64,000 bases of DNA from Roseicyclus persicicus (GTDB lineage: Bacteria > Pseudomonadota > Alphaproteobacteria > Rhodobacterales > Rhodobacteraceae), in assembly GCF_012395815.1 (NCBI RefSeq), contig NZ_JAAZQQ010000003.1:186001-250000 (forward strand), in the 5' to 3' direction. Of the stretch, positions 42,823 to 51,349 are shown piece by piece. How positions within the stretch are numbered: the stretch's first letter is position 1; every line of letters begins with the position of its first letter. Below the pieces are notes generated by a model that did not search any database, was not told the DNA's origin, and worked only from the letters and a program-made list of their open reading frames with translations. A program made the translations under genes and the position numbers.

Positions 42823-42943
42823 CGACGGCGGAGTTCCCGCTATTTGTTCACATGGACATGCAATTCCGATTCGGCCGTGATAGATGGGTGGGGCACCCTC
42901 TCCCGGCGGGGCATGTCGCGGGAATTGAGCGAGGACCATTTCC

Positions 42944-43837
42944 ATGAAGAAACGTGTAACGAAGGCCATCTTTCCCGTGGCGGGCCTGGGAACCCGCTTC
43001 CTTCCGGCGACGAAGTCGATCCCCAAGGAGATCATGACCCTCGTCGACCGCCCGCTGATCCAGTATGCCATCGACGAGGCGCGCGCGGCGGGGATCAAGG
43101 ACTTCATCTTCGTCACCAGCCGCGGGAAATCGGCGCTGGAGGACTACTTCGACAACGCCCCCGAGCTCGAGAACGAGCTGCGCAAGAAGGGCAAGACCGA
43201 GCTCCTCGAGATGCTCAAGACCACCAACATGGAATCGGGCGCCATCGCCTACATCCGCCAGCACAAGGCGCTGGGCCTCGGCCACGCCGTCTGGTGCGCG
43301 CGGCGGCTGCTGTCCGACGAGGCCTTTGCCGTCATCCTGCCCGACGACGTGATCGCCGCCGAAACCCCCTGCCTGCAGCAGATGGTCGAGGCCCATGCCG
43401 AGACCGGCGGCAACATGGTCGCCGCGATGGAAGTGCCGGCCAGCAAGACCTCGTCCTACGGCATCCTCGACATCGGCGAGGACATGGGGTCGGTCGTGAA
43501 GGTCAAGGGCATGGTGGAAAAGCCGGCGCAGGGCACCGCGCCGTCGAACCTGGCCGTGATCGGCCGCTACATCCTGACGCCCGAGATCATGCAGAACCTG
43601 AGCCGCATCAAGTCGGGTGCGGGCGGCGAGCTGCAGCTGACCGACGCCATCGCGCAGGAGATCGAGCAGTCGCAGAACGTCTACGGCTACCGGTTCCGGG
43701 GCCAGCGGTTCGACTGCGGGTCCAAGGCGGGCTTCCTGCAGGCGACCGTCGCCTTCGGGCTGGCGCGCGAGGACCTGCGCGACGAGTTCGCGCATTTCCT
43801 CAGCGACATGGTCTCATCGCGCAGCGCCGCGCAGTAA
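42944..43837 (+). CDS. galU: UTP-glucose-1-phosphate uridylyltransferase
   Basis: GalU (297 aa) makes UDP-glucose, the donor and precursor for surface glycans. Signature GLGTRFLPATKSIPKEIM lies near residue 13 and carries the nucleotide-binding Arg and Lys. AVILPDDVI, VEKPA and FDCGSKAGFLQATV are the sugar-binding blocks. It begins 121 bp after the GT2 gene, so it may have its own promoter, although none is obvious. Full length. Confidence 0.96.
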   Translation: MKKRVTKAIFPVAGLGTRFLPATKSIPKEIMTLVDRPLIQYAIDEARAAGIKDFIFVTSRGKSALEDYFDNAPELENELRKKGKTELLEMLKTTNMESGAIAYIRQHKALGLGHAVWCARRLLSDEAFAVILPDDVIAAETPCLQQMVEAHAETGGNMVAAMEVPASKTSSYGILDIGEDMGSVVKVKGMVEKPAQGTAPSNLAVIGRYILTPEIMQNLSRIKSGAGGELQLTDAIAQEIEQSQNVYGYRFRGQRFDCGSKAGFLQATVAFGLAREDLRDEFAHFLSDMVSSRSAAQ

Positions 43838-43845
43838 TCCACGCC

Positions 43846-45090
43846 ATGGCGGGGTTGGGTCAGGCCGGGACGATCTGGCTTGACGTGACCCGGCTTGTGA
43901 CCCGCGCCGGGCGTGGCGTGCTGACCGGCATCGACCGGGTCGAACTGGCCTACCTCCGACATCTGCTGGCCGCCGATGCGCCGGACACGCGTTACCTGTT
44001 GCGGTCGACGCGGGGCCACCTCCTGCTCGACCGGCGCGGGGGCGCGCGGCTGGCCGATCTTGCCGCCGGCGGCGCGCTCCCGGCGCGGGGCGATCTGCTT
44101 TCCCGCCTCATCGGAAAAGGCTCGAACCCGCGGCACAGGGTCGAATCCGCGCTGCGCCCGGTGGCGGTCGACCGCTGTCTGCCGTCGGGCCTGCCGCGGA
44201 TGTTGCGGCGGTCGGGCGGGGCGCTGACCTATCTCAACACCGGGCACGCGAACCTGTCGGAGGCAACGCTCGGCGCACTTGGCGCCGACCCGCGGGTCCG
44301 GGTCGCGGTGCTGATCCACGACCTGATCCCCATCGCCCACCCCGACCTCGTCGCCGAGGACATGCCTGCGCGCTTCGCCGGGCGGCTGGGGTGGGTGCGG
44401 GCACATGCCGACCTCGTCATCTGCAACTCGGCCGCCACCGCGGCCGAGCTGTCGGCCCATTGGGGCGACGGGGCGCCGCGCCCGCCCGCCGTGGTGGCGC
44501 CACTGGGCCTCGACCCGGCCCCGCGGGGCGCCGGCCCGCGCGACCCGCTGCATTTCGTGATGCTGGGCACCATCGAGCCGCGCAAGAATCACGCCCTGAT
44601 CCTCGCGGTGTGGGAACGGCTGGCCGAGGCGCTGCCGGCCGACCGGATGCCGAACCTCCACGTCATCGGCCCGACCGGCTGGCGGGTCGAGGCGCTGATG
44701 GCGCGGCTGGCCCGACATCCGCTGACGGGGCGGTCGATCCACCTGCACGGCGCCCTGCCCGAGGCGGCGGTGCAGGACCACCTGGCGCGCGCCGTGGCGC
44801 TCCTGTTCCCGTCGCTGGCCGAGGGCTACGGCTACCCCCCGCTCGAGGCCGCGCTGGCCGGGGCGTTGCCGATCTGCAGCGACCTGCCCGTGTTCCGTGA
44901 AACGCTTGGCAAGAGCGCCGTTTACCTTGACGGGACGGACGCTTATCCTTGGCTGGAAACGATCAAGAAACATGTCCTGGGTACAGAGGTGCTGCCGACC
45001 CTGCCCGCGCCCGTGGCGCCACGCTGGGGCGCGCACTTCGACACGGTAGGCCCGGCGTTGGGCAGCATCGAGCGGAAGGGCCCTGAATGA
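43846..45090 (+). CDS. Family 4 (GT-B) glycosyltransferase
   Basis: A 414-aa GT-B enzyme. The N-terminal half carries LIHDLIPIAHPDLV and CNSAATAAELSAHW. The C-terminal glycosyl-transferase group 1 domain carries LGTIEPRKNH and the EX7E-type donor site FPSLAEGYGYPPLEA. It starts 8 bp after galU and overlaps the next gene by 4 bases (ATGA). It probably adds a sugar (perhaps mannose or glucose) to a polysaccharide; the linkage is unknown. Confidence 0.88.
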   Translation: MAGLGQAGTIWLDVTRLVTRAGRGVLTGIDRVELAYLRHLLAADAPDTRYLLRSTRGHLLLDRRGGARLADLAAGGALPARGDLLSRLIGKGSNPRHRVESALRPVAVDRCLPSGLPRMLRRSGGALTYLNTGHANLSEATLGALGADPRVRVAVLIHDLIPIAHPDLVAEDMPARFAGRLGWVRAHADLVICNSAATAAELSAHWGDGAPRPPAVVAPLGLDPAPRGAGPRDPLHFVMLGTIEPRKNHALILAVWERLAEALPADRMPNLHVIGPTGWRVEALMARLARHPLTGRSIHLHGALPEAAVQDHLARAVALLFPSLAEGYGYPPLEAALAGALPICSDLPVFRETLGKSAVYLDGTDAYPWLETIKKHVLGTEVLPTLPAPVAPRWGAHFDTVGPALGSIERKGPE

Positions 45091-46097
45091 AGGCGGTGAA
45101 ACGGTATGCATTGCGCCTGGAGCGCAAGAAATACCTCGTTCGCGCCTGGCGAAAGAGCCGGTCCCTGCGCGTCGTCGCGGACCGGACGGACGCGATCGGC
45201 CCGCGGGACGTGCTGTGCTTCTGCACGCTCCGCAACGAAAGGGTGCGGCTCAAGTATTTCCTGTCCTACTACCGCGACCGGGGCGTGTCGCATTTCCTGT
45301 TCGTCGACAACGACAGCAACGACGGCACCCGCGAGTTCCTGGCCGAGCAGCCCGACTGCTCGGTCTGGACCACGCCCGAAAGCTACAAGCGGTCTCGCTT
45401 CGGGATGGACTGGATCAACCGCCTGCTGCGGCTTTACGGGCACAAGCACTGGTGCCTGGTGGTCGACCCCGACGAGTTCCTGGTCTATCCGTTCAGTGAC
45501 ACCCGGCCGATCCCGGCGCTGACCGACTGGCTCGAAGCCTCGTCGATCAAGAGCTTCGGGGCCATGATCCTCGACATGTACCCCAAGGGCCCGATCACCG
45601 CGCAGCCCTATGCCGAGGGGCAGGACCCGTTCGAGATCGCCTGCTGGTTCGACCCCGGCAACTACGTGATCCGCCGCAACTGGGACTACGGCAACCTCTG
45701 GATCCAGGGCGGCCCGCGGGCGCGCCTGTTCTTCGAGGAGACGCCGGCCAAGGCGCCGGCGCTGAACAAGATCCCCCTGGTGAAGTGGCACCGGAGCTAT
45801 GCCTACGCCAGTTCCACCCACATGCTGCTGCCGCGGGGCCTGAACCTCGTGTTCGACGAATGGGGCGGGGAAAAGACCTCGGGCGTCCTGTTGCACGCCA
45901 AGTTCCTCGACACCTTCACCGAGAAGGCCGCGGAGGAGCTGGACCGGCGCGAACACTACGCCGCCTCGGCCGAATACCGCGCCTACCACGAGGGGCTCAG
46001 CCGCAACCCGGACTTCTGGACCAAGTGGTCCGAGCGCTACATCAATTGGCGCCAGCTGGAGATTCTGGGTCTCATGTCCAAGGGGAACTGGGCATGA
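45087..46097 (+). CDS. Family 2/92-type glycosyltransferase
   Basis: A 336-aa protein whose core matches the Glyco_tranf_2_4/GT92-like fold: LCFCTLRNERVRLKYFL near residue 43, FVDNDSNDGT (Asp-Asn-Asp at 74-76) and CLVVDPDEFLVYP (Asp127-Glu130). No membrane segment or signal is seen. The first 40 residues are basic. It overlaps both neighbours by ATGA, so three consecutive glycan genes are translationally coupled. Substrate unknown. Confidence 0.83.
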   Translation: MKAVKRYALRLERKKYLVRAWRKSRSLRVVADRTDAIGPRDVLCFCTLRNERVRLKYFLSYYRDRGVSHFLFVDNDSNDGTREFLAEQPDCSVWTTPESYKRSRFGMDWINRLLRLYGHKHWCLVVDPDEFLVYPFSDTRPIPALTDWLEASSIKSFGAMILDMYPKGPITAQPYAEGQDPFEIACWFDPGNYVIRRNWDYGNLWIQGGPRARLFFEETPAKAPALNKIPLVKWHRSYAYASSTHMLLPRGLNLVFDEWGGEKTSGVLLHAKFLDTFTEKAAEELDRREHYAASAEYRAYHEGLSRNPDFWTKWSERYINWRQLEILGLMSKGNWA

Positions 46098-47794
46098 GCA
46101 CGCTGGGCTTCGTCATGCTGTGCCACACCGCGCTGCACCGGGCGGCGCAGGTCGCGCGCCACTGGGCCGAGCGCGACTGCCCCATCGTCATCCATGTCGA
46201 CCGCCAGGTGAAGCGCGCCCGCTTCGAGGCGTTCCGCAAGGAGCTGGCCGATCTCGAGAACGTGCGCTTTTCCCGCCGGGTGCATTGCGAATGGGGCACC
46301 TGGTCGCTGGTGCAGGCGTCGCAGATGGCGGCCGAGCAGCTGCTGGCCGAGTTCCCCGCGGTGCGGCACGTCTACCTGGCCTCGGGCTCCTGCCTGCCGC
46401 TGCGCCCGGTGGACGAGCTGCGCGCCTACCTCGCCGCGCGGCCGATGACCGATTTCATCGAGAGCGTCACCATCCGCGACGTGGACTGGACGGTGGGGGG
46501 CCTGAACGACGAACGGTTCAAGCTGCGCTTTCCGTTCTCGTGGAAACGGCACCGGGTCCTGTTCGACGCCTACGTGGAGCTGCAGCGCAAGATCGGCTTC
46601 AAGCGGCGCATCCCCGACGGCGTGGTGCCGCACCTGGGCAGCCAATGGTGGTGCCTGACCCGCCAGACCCTGAGCGCGATCCTCGAGGATCCGCGCCGCC
46701 GCGAGCTGGAGGCGTATTTCCGCCTCGTCTGGATCCCCGACGAAAGCTATTACCAGACGCTTGTGCGCAACTACGCCCGGACGATCGAAAGCCGGTCGCT
46801 GACCCTGTCCAAGTTCGATTTCCAAGGCAAGCCGCACGTCTTCTACGACGACCACCTGCACCTGCTGCGCCGGTCCGACTGCTTCGTGGCGCGCAAGATC
46901 TGGCCCCGGGCGAACCGGCTCTATTCCACCTTCCTGACCGACGACGCCGCGGTCAGCCGCATGGCCGAACCCGCGCCGGGCAAGATCGACCGGGTGTTCT
47001 CCAAGGCGCTGGAGCGGCGGACACGGGGGCGGCCGGGCCTCTACATGCACAGCCGCTATCCCAATCCCGACTGGGAAAACGGCAAGACCGCCGCGCCCTA
47101 TTCGGTGTTCCACGGCTTCAACGACCTGTTCGAAGATTTCGAAAGCTGGCTGTCGCGGCGGCTGGGCACCAGCGTCCATGGCAACATCTTCGACCGCAAG
47201 CGCGCCCGCTTTGCCGGCGACGCGGCGATCTACGCGGGCTGCCTGTCGGCCAACGCCACGCTCAGGGACTACGACCCCGAGCATTTCCTGACCAACCTGA
47301 TCTGGAACACCCGCGGTGAGCGGCAGGTGTTCATGTTCGGCCCCGCCGACAACCAGCAGGTCGGGTCCTTCATGGCCGGCGACGCGAACGCGCAGATCTC
47401 GGTCATCAGCGGGGCCTGGGCGGTGCGGCTCTACCGCACGAACCGCAATTTCTCCGAGATCCGGCAGGAGGCCGCGGCGCTGCAGCGGCGCGAAATCGAC
47501 TTCATCAACACGCTCCGCCACGTCAAGGCGCGCGCCGACATCCGCATCTGGACCCTGGCCGAGTTCGTCGAGGAGCCGATGGAGAACCTGCAGGGCATCC
47601 TCGACGCGATGGAGGGCGCCAACGCGCTCCGGCTGACCGAGGCGCCGCGCATGGTCGACCTGTCGGGCTTTGCCGGGTTCCTGCAGTCGCTGCGCAACCA
47701 GGGCATGAACCCGATGACGGTGGGCGACTTCCCGCAGGAGGGGCTGGTGCACCGCCCGCCGTCCGACCGCAACCGCCCCTATCTCGTGACGTGA
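46094..47794 (+). CDS. Core-2/I-branching-type glycosyltransferase with DUF5928-like C-terminus
   Basis: A 566-aa protein. The N-terminal 270 residues resemble the Branch (core-2/I-branching beta-1,6-N-acetylglucosaminyltransferase) domain: GFVMLCHTALHRAAQVA, IHVDRQVK, HCEWGTWSLVQA and LASGSCLPLRP. The C-terminal part from about residue 280 has no familiar fold by eye; it contains YMHSRYPNPDWENGKTA and an apparently sulfotransferase-like stretch. I believe it corresponds to DUF5928. Located between a glycosyltransferase and a sulfotransferase, it may add or modify branches. Confidence 0.78.
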   Translation: MSTLGFVMLCHTALHRAAQVARHWAERDCPIVIHVDRQVKRARFEAFRKELADLENVRFSRRVHCEWGTWSLVQASQMAAEQLLAEFPAVRHVYLASGSCLPLRPVDELRAYLAARPMTDFIESVTIRDVDWTVGGLNDERFKLRFPFSWKRHRVLFDAYVELQRKIGFKRRIPDGVVPHLGSQWWCLTRQTLSAILEDPRRRELEAYFRLVWIPDESYYQTLVRNYARTIESRSLTLSKFDFQGKPHVFYDDHLHLLRRSDCFVARKIWPRANRLYSTFLTDDAAVSRMAEPAPGKIDRVFSKALERRTRGRPGLYMHSRYPNPDWENGKTAAPYSVFHGFNDLFEDFESWLSRRLGTSVHGNIFDRKRARFAGDAAIYAGCLSANATLRDYDPEHFLTNLIWNTRGERQVFMFGPADNQQVGSFMAGDANAQISVISGAWAVRLYRTNRNFSEIRQEAAALQRREIDFINTLRHVKARADIRIWTLAEFVEEPMENLQGILDAMEGANALRLTEAPRMVDLSGFAGFLQSLRNQGMNPMTVGDFPQEGLVHRPPSDRNRPYLVT

Positions 47795-47797
47795 GCC

Positions 47798-49234
47798 ATG
47801 GCCGACCGCCGCTTTGACGCCTTCGTCCTGTTCGCCGAGATGCGGACCGGCTCCAACTACCTGGAAGACAGCCTGAACGCGCTGCCCGACGTGACCTGCC
47901 ACGGCGAGGTCTACAACCCCACCTTCCTCGGCCATCACAACCGGTTCGAGCTGTTCGGCTACGACATGGACCGGCGCGAGGCCGATCCGCTGGGCCTGCT
48001 GGACGCGATGATCGCGCAGACCGACGGGTTGCCGGGGTTCCGCCTGTTCCACGACCACGACGACCGGGTGGTGGACCGGGTGCTGCCCGATCCGCGGATC
48101 GCCAAGGTGATCCTCACGCGCAACCCGCTCGACAGCTACGTCAGCCGCAAGATCGCCACCGCGACGGGCCAGTGGCTCCTGAAGGACGCCAAGAACCGGC
48201 GCAGCGCGCAGATCCGCTTCGACGCTGACGAGTTCGCCGAGCTGATGGAACGGCTCGCCGCGTTCCAGGACCGGCTGCGGCGCGGGCTGCAGGTGAGCGG
48301 GCAGGCGGCCTTTCACATCCGCTACGAGGACATCAACGATGCCGAGGTGCTGAACGGGCTGGCGGCCTTCCTCGGCTCCGAAGGCAGGCTCGACGCGGCG
48401 TCGAAGACCCTGAAACGGCAGAACCCGGGCGACCTGTCGGAAAAGGTCGAGAACTACGCCGAGATGCTGGCGGCGCTGCGAGAGGTCGACCGCTTCGGCC
48501 TGACCGCGAGCCCCGAGGCGGAACCGGCGCGCGGGGCGCAGGTGCCGGGCTTCGTCGCCCATCCCACGGCGGGGCTTTTGTTCCTGCCGGTCAAGGGCGC
48601 GCCCGAGAACGCGGTGATCGACTGGCTGGCCGAGATCGGCGGCGTGGGCCGCGACGCGCTCCTGCGCAAGCTGACCCAGAAGGACCTCAAGCAGTGGATG
48701 AAGGACCATCCGGGCTACCGCAGCTTTACCGTGCTGCGGCACCCCGCCCGGCGGGCCTATGCCAGTTTCTGCCGCTTCGTCCTGCCCGACGACCGCCCCG
48801 CCTATGCCGAACCGCGCAAGGTGATGCGACAGCGCTACAAGCTGCCGATCCCCGACGGCGCCCCCGGCCCCGGCTGGACCGAGGCGGAGCAGAAGGCGGC
48901 CTTTGCGGCCTTCCTCGACTTCCTCAAGGCGAATCTCGCCGGGCAGACCAGCGTGCGGATCGACCCGGCCTGGGCCTCGCAATCGGCGATCCTGCAGGGC
49001 ATGGCGCAGGTGGTGCAGCCCCACCACATGATCCGCGAGGAGGAGATGGCGACCGCGCTGCCCGACCTCGCCCGCGCCGCCGGCGTGGCCGAGCCGCCCG
49101 TGCCCCGCGCCGAGGCGATCCCGGGCGGCATCCCCTTTGCCAAGGTGATCGACGGCAAGGTGGAAAAGGCCGCGATCAACGCCTACCGCCGCGACTACCT
49201 CGGGCTGGGCTTCGGCCGCTGGGGCAAGGGCTGA
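47798..49234 (+). CDS. Two-domain sulfotransferase-family protein
   Basis: A 478-aa protein. The first half looks like a NodH/Stf0-type sulfotransferase: RTGSNYL (16-22) as the 5'-phosphosulfate loop and VILTRNPLDSYVSR (104-117) as the 3'-phosphate site with Arg108 and Ser113. The second half repeats a degenerate pattern: LLFLPVKGAPENAVIDWL (260-277) and TVLRHPARRAYASF (311-324). It would transfer sulfate from PAPS to a glycan. It begins 3 bp after the branching-enzyme gene. The activity of the second half is doubtful because its first loop lacks the usual Thr/Ser. Confidence 0.82.
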   Translation: MADRRFDAFVLFAEMRTGSNYLEDSLNALPDVTCHGEVYNPTFLGHHNRFELFGYDMDRREADPLGLLDAMIAQTDGLPGFRLFHDHDDRVVDRVLPDPRIAKVILTRNPLDSYVSRKIATATGQWLLKDAKNRRSAQIRFDADEFAELMERLAAFQDRLRRGLQVSGQAAFHIRYEDINDAEVLNGLAAFLGSEGRLDAASKTLKRQNPGDLSEKVENYAEMLAALREVDRFGLTASPEAEPARGAQVPGFVAHPTAGLLFLPVKGAPENAVIDWLAEIGGVGRDALLRKLTQKDLKQWMKDHPGYRSFTVLRHPARRAYASFCRFVLPDDRPAYAEPRKVMRQRYKLPIPDGAPGPGWTEAEQKAAFAAFLDFLKANLAGQTSVRIDPAWASQSAILQGMAQVVQPHHMIREEEMATALPDLARAAGVAEPPVPRAEAIPGGIPFAKVIDGKVEKAAINAYRRDYLGLGFGRWGKG

Positions 49235-49244
49235 GGCGCGGCGG

Positions 49245-49709
49245 TCAGGCGGCCTTGCTGGCCTCGTACTCGGTCAGGAGCGTATGCAGCGTCGCGGCGT
49301 CGGAATTGGCGCGCAGCTTGGCGCAGAGCGCCGGGTCGCGCAGCGTGCGGGACACCAGCGCCAGTGCCTTGAGGTGGTCGACGCCGGTGTCGGCCGGCGC
49401 GAACAGGGCAAAGACCAGGTCAACGGGCTGCCGGTCGGCGGCGTCGAAGTCGATCGGTCGCTCCAGCCGGAAAAAGGCGCCGTGCACCTCGGTCAGCTCG
49501 GACAGGCGGGCGTGCGGCAGGGCGACGCCGTGGCCGACGCCGGTGGGCCCGAGGCTTTCGCGCTCCTGCAGGGCGTCGAAGATCTGCGCCTCGGGCAGCC
49601 CGATCAGGTCATGCGCGAGATCCGCGATCGACTGCATCAGGCGCTTCTTGCTGGTCACGTCCGCCAGCACCCTCACGGCGCGTGGCTTCAGCAGCGACGA
49701 CAGGTTCAT
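49245..49709 (-). CDS. ptsN: Nitrogen PTS enzyme IIA (PtsN)
   Basis: PtsN (154 aa) is the regulatory EIIA of the nitrogen-related phosphotransferase system. The phosphorylated His66 is in GVALPHARLSEL. The N-terminal LKPRAVRVLADVTSKKRLM and the LALVSRTLRDP block fit the family. It follows hpf by 79 bp, the usual hpf-ptsN order. It is convergent with the sulfotransferase gene, leaving 10 bp between the stops. Confidence 0.94.
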   Translation of the reverse strand: MNLSSLLKPRAVRVLADVTSKKRLMQSIADLAHDLIGLPEAQIFDALQERESLGPTGVGHGVALPHARLSELTEVHGAFFRLERPIDFDAADRQPVDLVFALFAPADTGVDHLKALALVSRTLRDPALCAKLRANSDAATLHTLLTEYEASKAA

Positions 49710-49788
49710 CCCATCCCCCTCGTGACCCGCTGACCGGATCGGTTGCCTGGCGCGGCGGCCCCGTTCCGGGGCGCGCCGCGTGGTCTGC

Positions 49789-50364
49789 TCATTCCATCCG
49801 GGGGTCTATCCAGCCGACGTTTCCGTCCTCGCGCCGATACACGACGTTGACCCCGCTGTGCTTTTCGTTCCGAAACACCAGGACGGGCGCACCGGCCAGT
49901 TCCATCTGCATCACCGCTTCGCCGACAGAGAGGGACGGGATCCGCATCTCCATCTCGGCCACGATGATCGGCTGCAGATCTTCCGGCTCGTGCTCCTCTT
50001 CCTCGTGCCCTGATCGGGCAAGGACATACATGGGTGCCTGCTCGGTTTCAACGGGGTGCGGCCTATCGCGGTGATGGTCTTTCAGGCGGCGCTTGTAGCG
50101 GCGCAGCTGCTTGTCCATCTTCTCGCAGGTGCTGTCGAAGGCGGCGTAGATCTCGTGCGCATGGCCCTTGGCCGAGGCGGTCAGGCCGGTCGACAGGTGA
50201 ACAGTGGCTTCGCAGACGAACTCGGCACCGGACTTCGAGAACACCACGGTCGCGTCGGTCGGGCGCTGGGCATACTTGCCCACCGCGGCGCCGAGGCTGT
50301 CCTTGACGTGGGTCTGCAGCGCATCGCCGATGTCGATCTGTTTTCCACTGATTTGATAGCGCAT
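49789..50364 (-). CDS. hpf: Long-form ribosome hibernation promoting factor
   Basis: HPF (191 aa) binds the 30S subunit and promotes 100S dimers in stationary phase. The N-terminal domain (MRYQISGKQIDIGDALQTHV to about residue 100) carries the basic helix KMDKQLRRYKRRLKDHH. The C-terminal domain (about 135-191) with AVMQMELAGAPVLVFRNEKHSGVNVVYRREDGNVGWIDP is the dimerisation part of the long form. A two-tier hairpin lies upstream between it and lptB. Confidence 0.95.
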   Translation of the reverse strand: MRYQISGKQIDIGDALQTHVKDSLGAAVGKYAQRPTDATVVFSKSGAEFVCEATVHLSTGLTASAKGHAHEIYAAFDSTCEKMDKQLRRYKRRLKDHHRDRPHPVETEQAPMYVLARSGHEEEEHEPEDLQPIIVAEMEMRIPSLSVGEAVMQMELAGAPVLVFRNEKHSGVNVVYRREDGNVGWIDPRME

Positions 50365-50384
50365 GGGTCCTCCGCTATTCGGGC

Positions 50385-50426
50385 GCGCGGGGGGTGCCGG
50401 GCCGGAATGGCCCGTTCGCCCCGCGC
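50385..50426. terminator. Two-tier stem-loop between lptB and hpf
   Basis: Outer arms GCGCGGGG (50385-50392) and CCCCGCGC (50419-50426), inner arms GGGCC (50399-50403) and GGCCC (50409-50413). There is no T-run. It could end the lpt transcript or be a structured leader of hpf. The rest of the 226-bp gap (to 50590) shows nothing I can identify. Confidence 0.45.
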
Positions 50427-50590
50427 ATGAGGCTGTCCGGTCGGTTCGGGTTAAGGGCGATCCCGGGGCCGTTTTCGCGGTCCTGCGTCCGGGGTCCGGA
50501 CGGGGGGATCGAGGATGAAGCGAACGCGAACATCACCCCCATTAGGCGATGGGTCACGGGCGCTGTCAACGTAAAGCGGAGTGGTCCGGC

Positions 50591-51349
50591 TCAGGAGATG
50601 CGGAAGCTCTGCCCGAGGTAGACGCGGCGCACGGTCTCGTCGCGCACGACCTCGTCGGGGGTGCCCGACATGATGATGGTACCATCGTGCAGGATGTAGG
50701 CCCGGTCCACGATCTCCAGCGTCTCGCGGACGTTGTGATCGGTGATCAGCACGCCGATCCCGCGCGTCTTGAGGTCCTGCACCAGGTGACGGATGTCGCC
50801 CACCGCGATCGGGTCGACGCCGGCGAAGGGCTCGTCCAGCAGCACGTAGCGCGGGTTCGAGGCGAGGCAGCGCGCGATCTCGGCCCGGCGCCGCTCGCCG
50901 CCCGACAGCGACAGCGCGGGCGCGCGGCGCAGGTGGCCGATCGAGAACTCGGACAGGAGTTCCTCCAGCCGCTCGGCCCGGTGGGTGCGGTCGGGTTCGA
51001 CGATCTCGAGGATGGCGAGGATGTTGTCCTCGACCGACAGGCCGCGAAAGATCGACATTTCCTGCGGCAGGTAGCCGATCCCGGCGCGGGCGCGGCGGTA
51101 CATCGGGAACAGGGTCACGTCCTGCCCGTCGATGGTGACGGTGCCGCCGTCGGGCGTGATGAGCCCGGCGATGCAGTAGAAGGACGTGGTCTTGCCCGAG
51201 CCGTTGGGGCCCAGCAGCGCCACGACCTCGCCCCGGTTCAGGCTCAGCGACACGTCGCGGATCACCGGGCGCTTCTTGTAGCTTTTCCGAAGGCGGTGGA
51301 CGACGAGGCCCTGGCCGCCCTGCGTCACGGTGAGGGACGGGCGGCTCAC
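50591..51349 (-). CDS. lptB: LPS export ABC transporter ATP-binding protein LptB
   Basis: LptB (252 aa) powers LptFG in extracting lipopolysaccharide from the inner membrane. Walker A GPNGSGKTT is near residue 48, the Q-loop YLPQEMSIF near 95, signature LSGGERRRAEIARCL near 150 and Walker B VLLDEPFAGVDP near 170. The switch His is in LITDHNVRETL. The start is GTG, overlapping the lptA stop (GTGA). Full length. Confidence 0.96.
   Translation of the reverse strand: MSRPSLTVTQGGQGLVVHRLRKSYKKRPVIRDVSLSLNRGEVVALLGPNGSGKTTSFYCIAGLITPDGGTVTIDGQDVTLFPMYRRARAGIGYLPQEMSIFRGLSVEDNILAILEIVEPDRTHRAERLEELLSEFSIGHLRRAPALSLSGGERRRAEIARCLASNPRYVLLDEPFAGVDPIAVGDIRHLVQDLKTRGIGVLITDHNVRETLEIVDRAYILHDGTIIMSGTPDEVVRDETVRRVYLGQSFRIS

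Noticed and set aside
44891-44903. parS-like TGTTCCGTGAAAC in the GT-B glycosyltransferase gene
   Set aside because: It lacks the central bases and is too short to form the 16-bp palindrome.
46037-49027. 996-codon minus-strand frame opposite the branching enzyme and sulfotransferase
   Set aside because: Antisense shadow with no conserved motif; the plus-strand genes carry clear family signatures and coupled starts.
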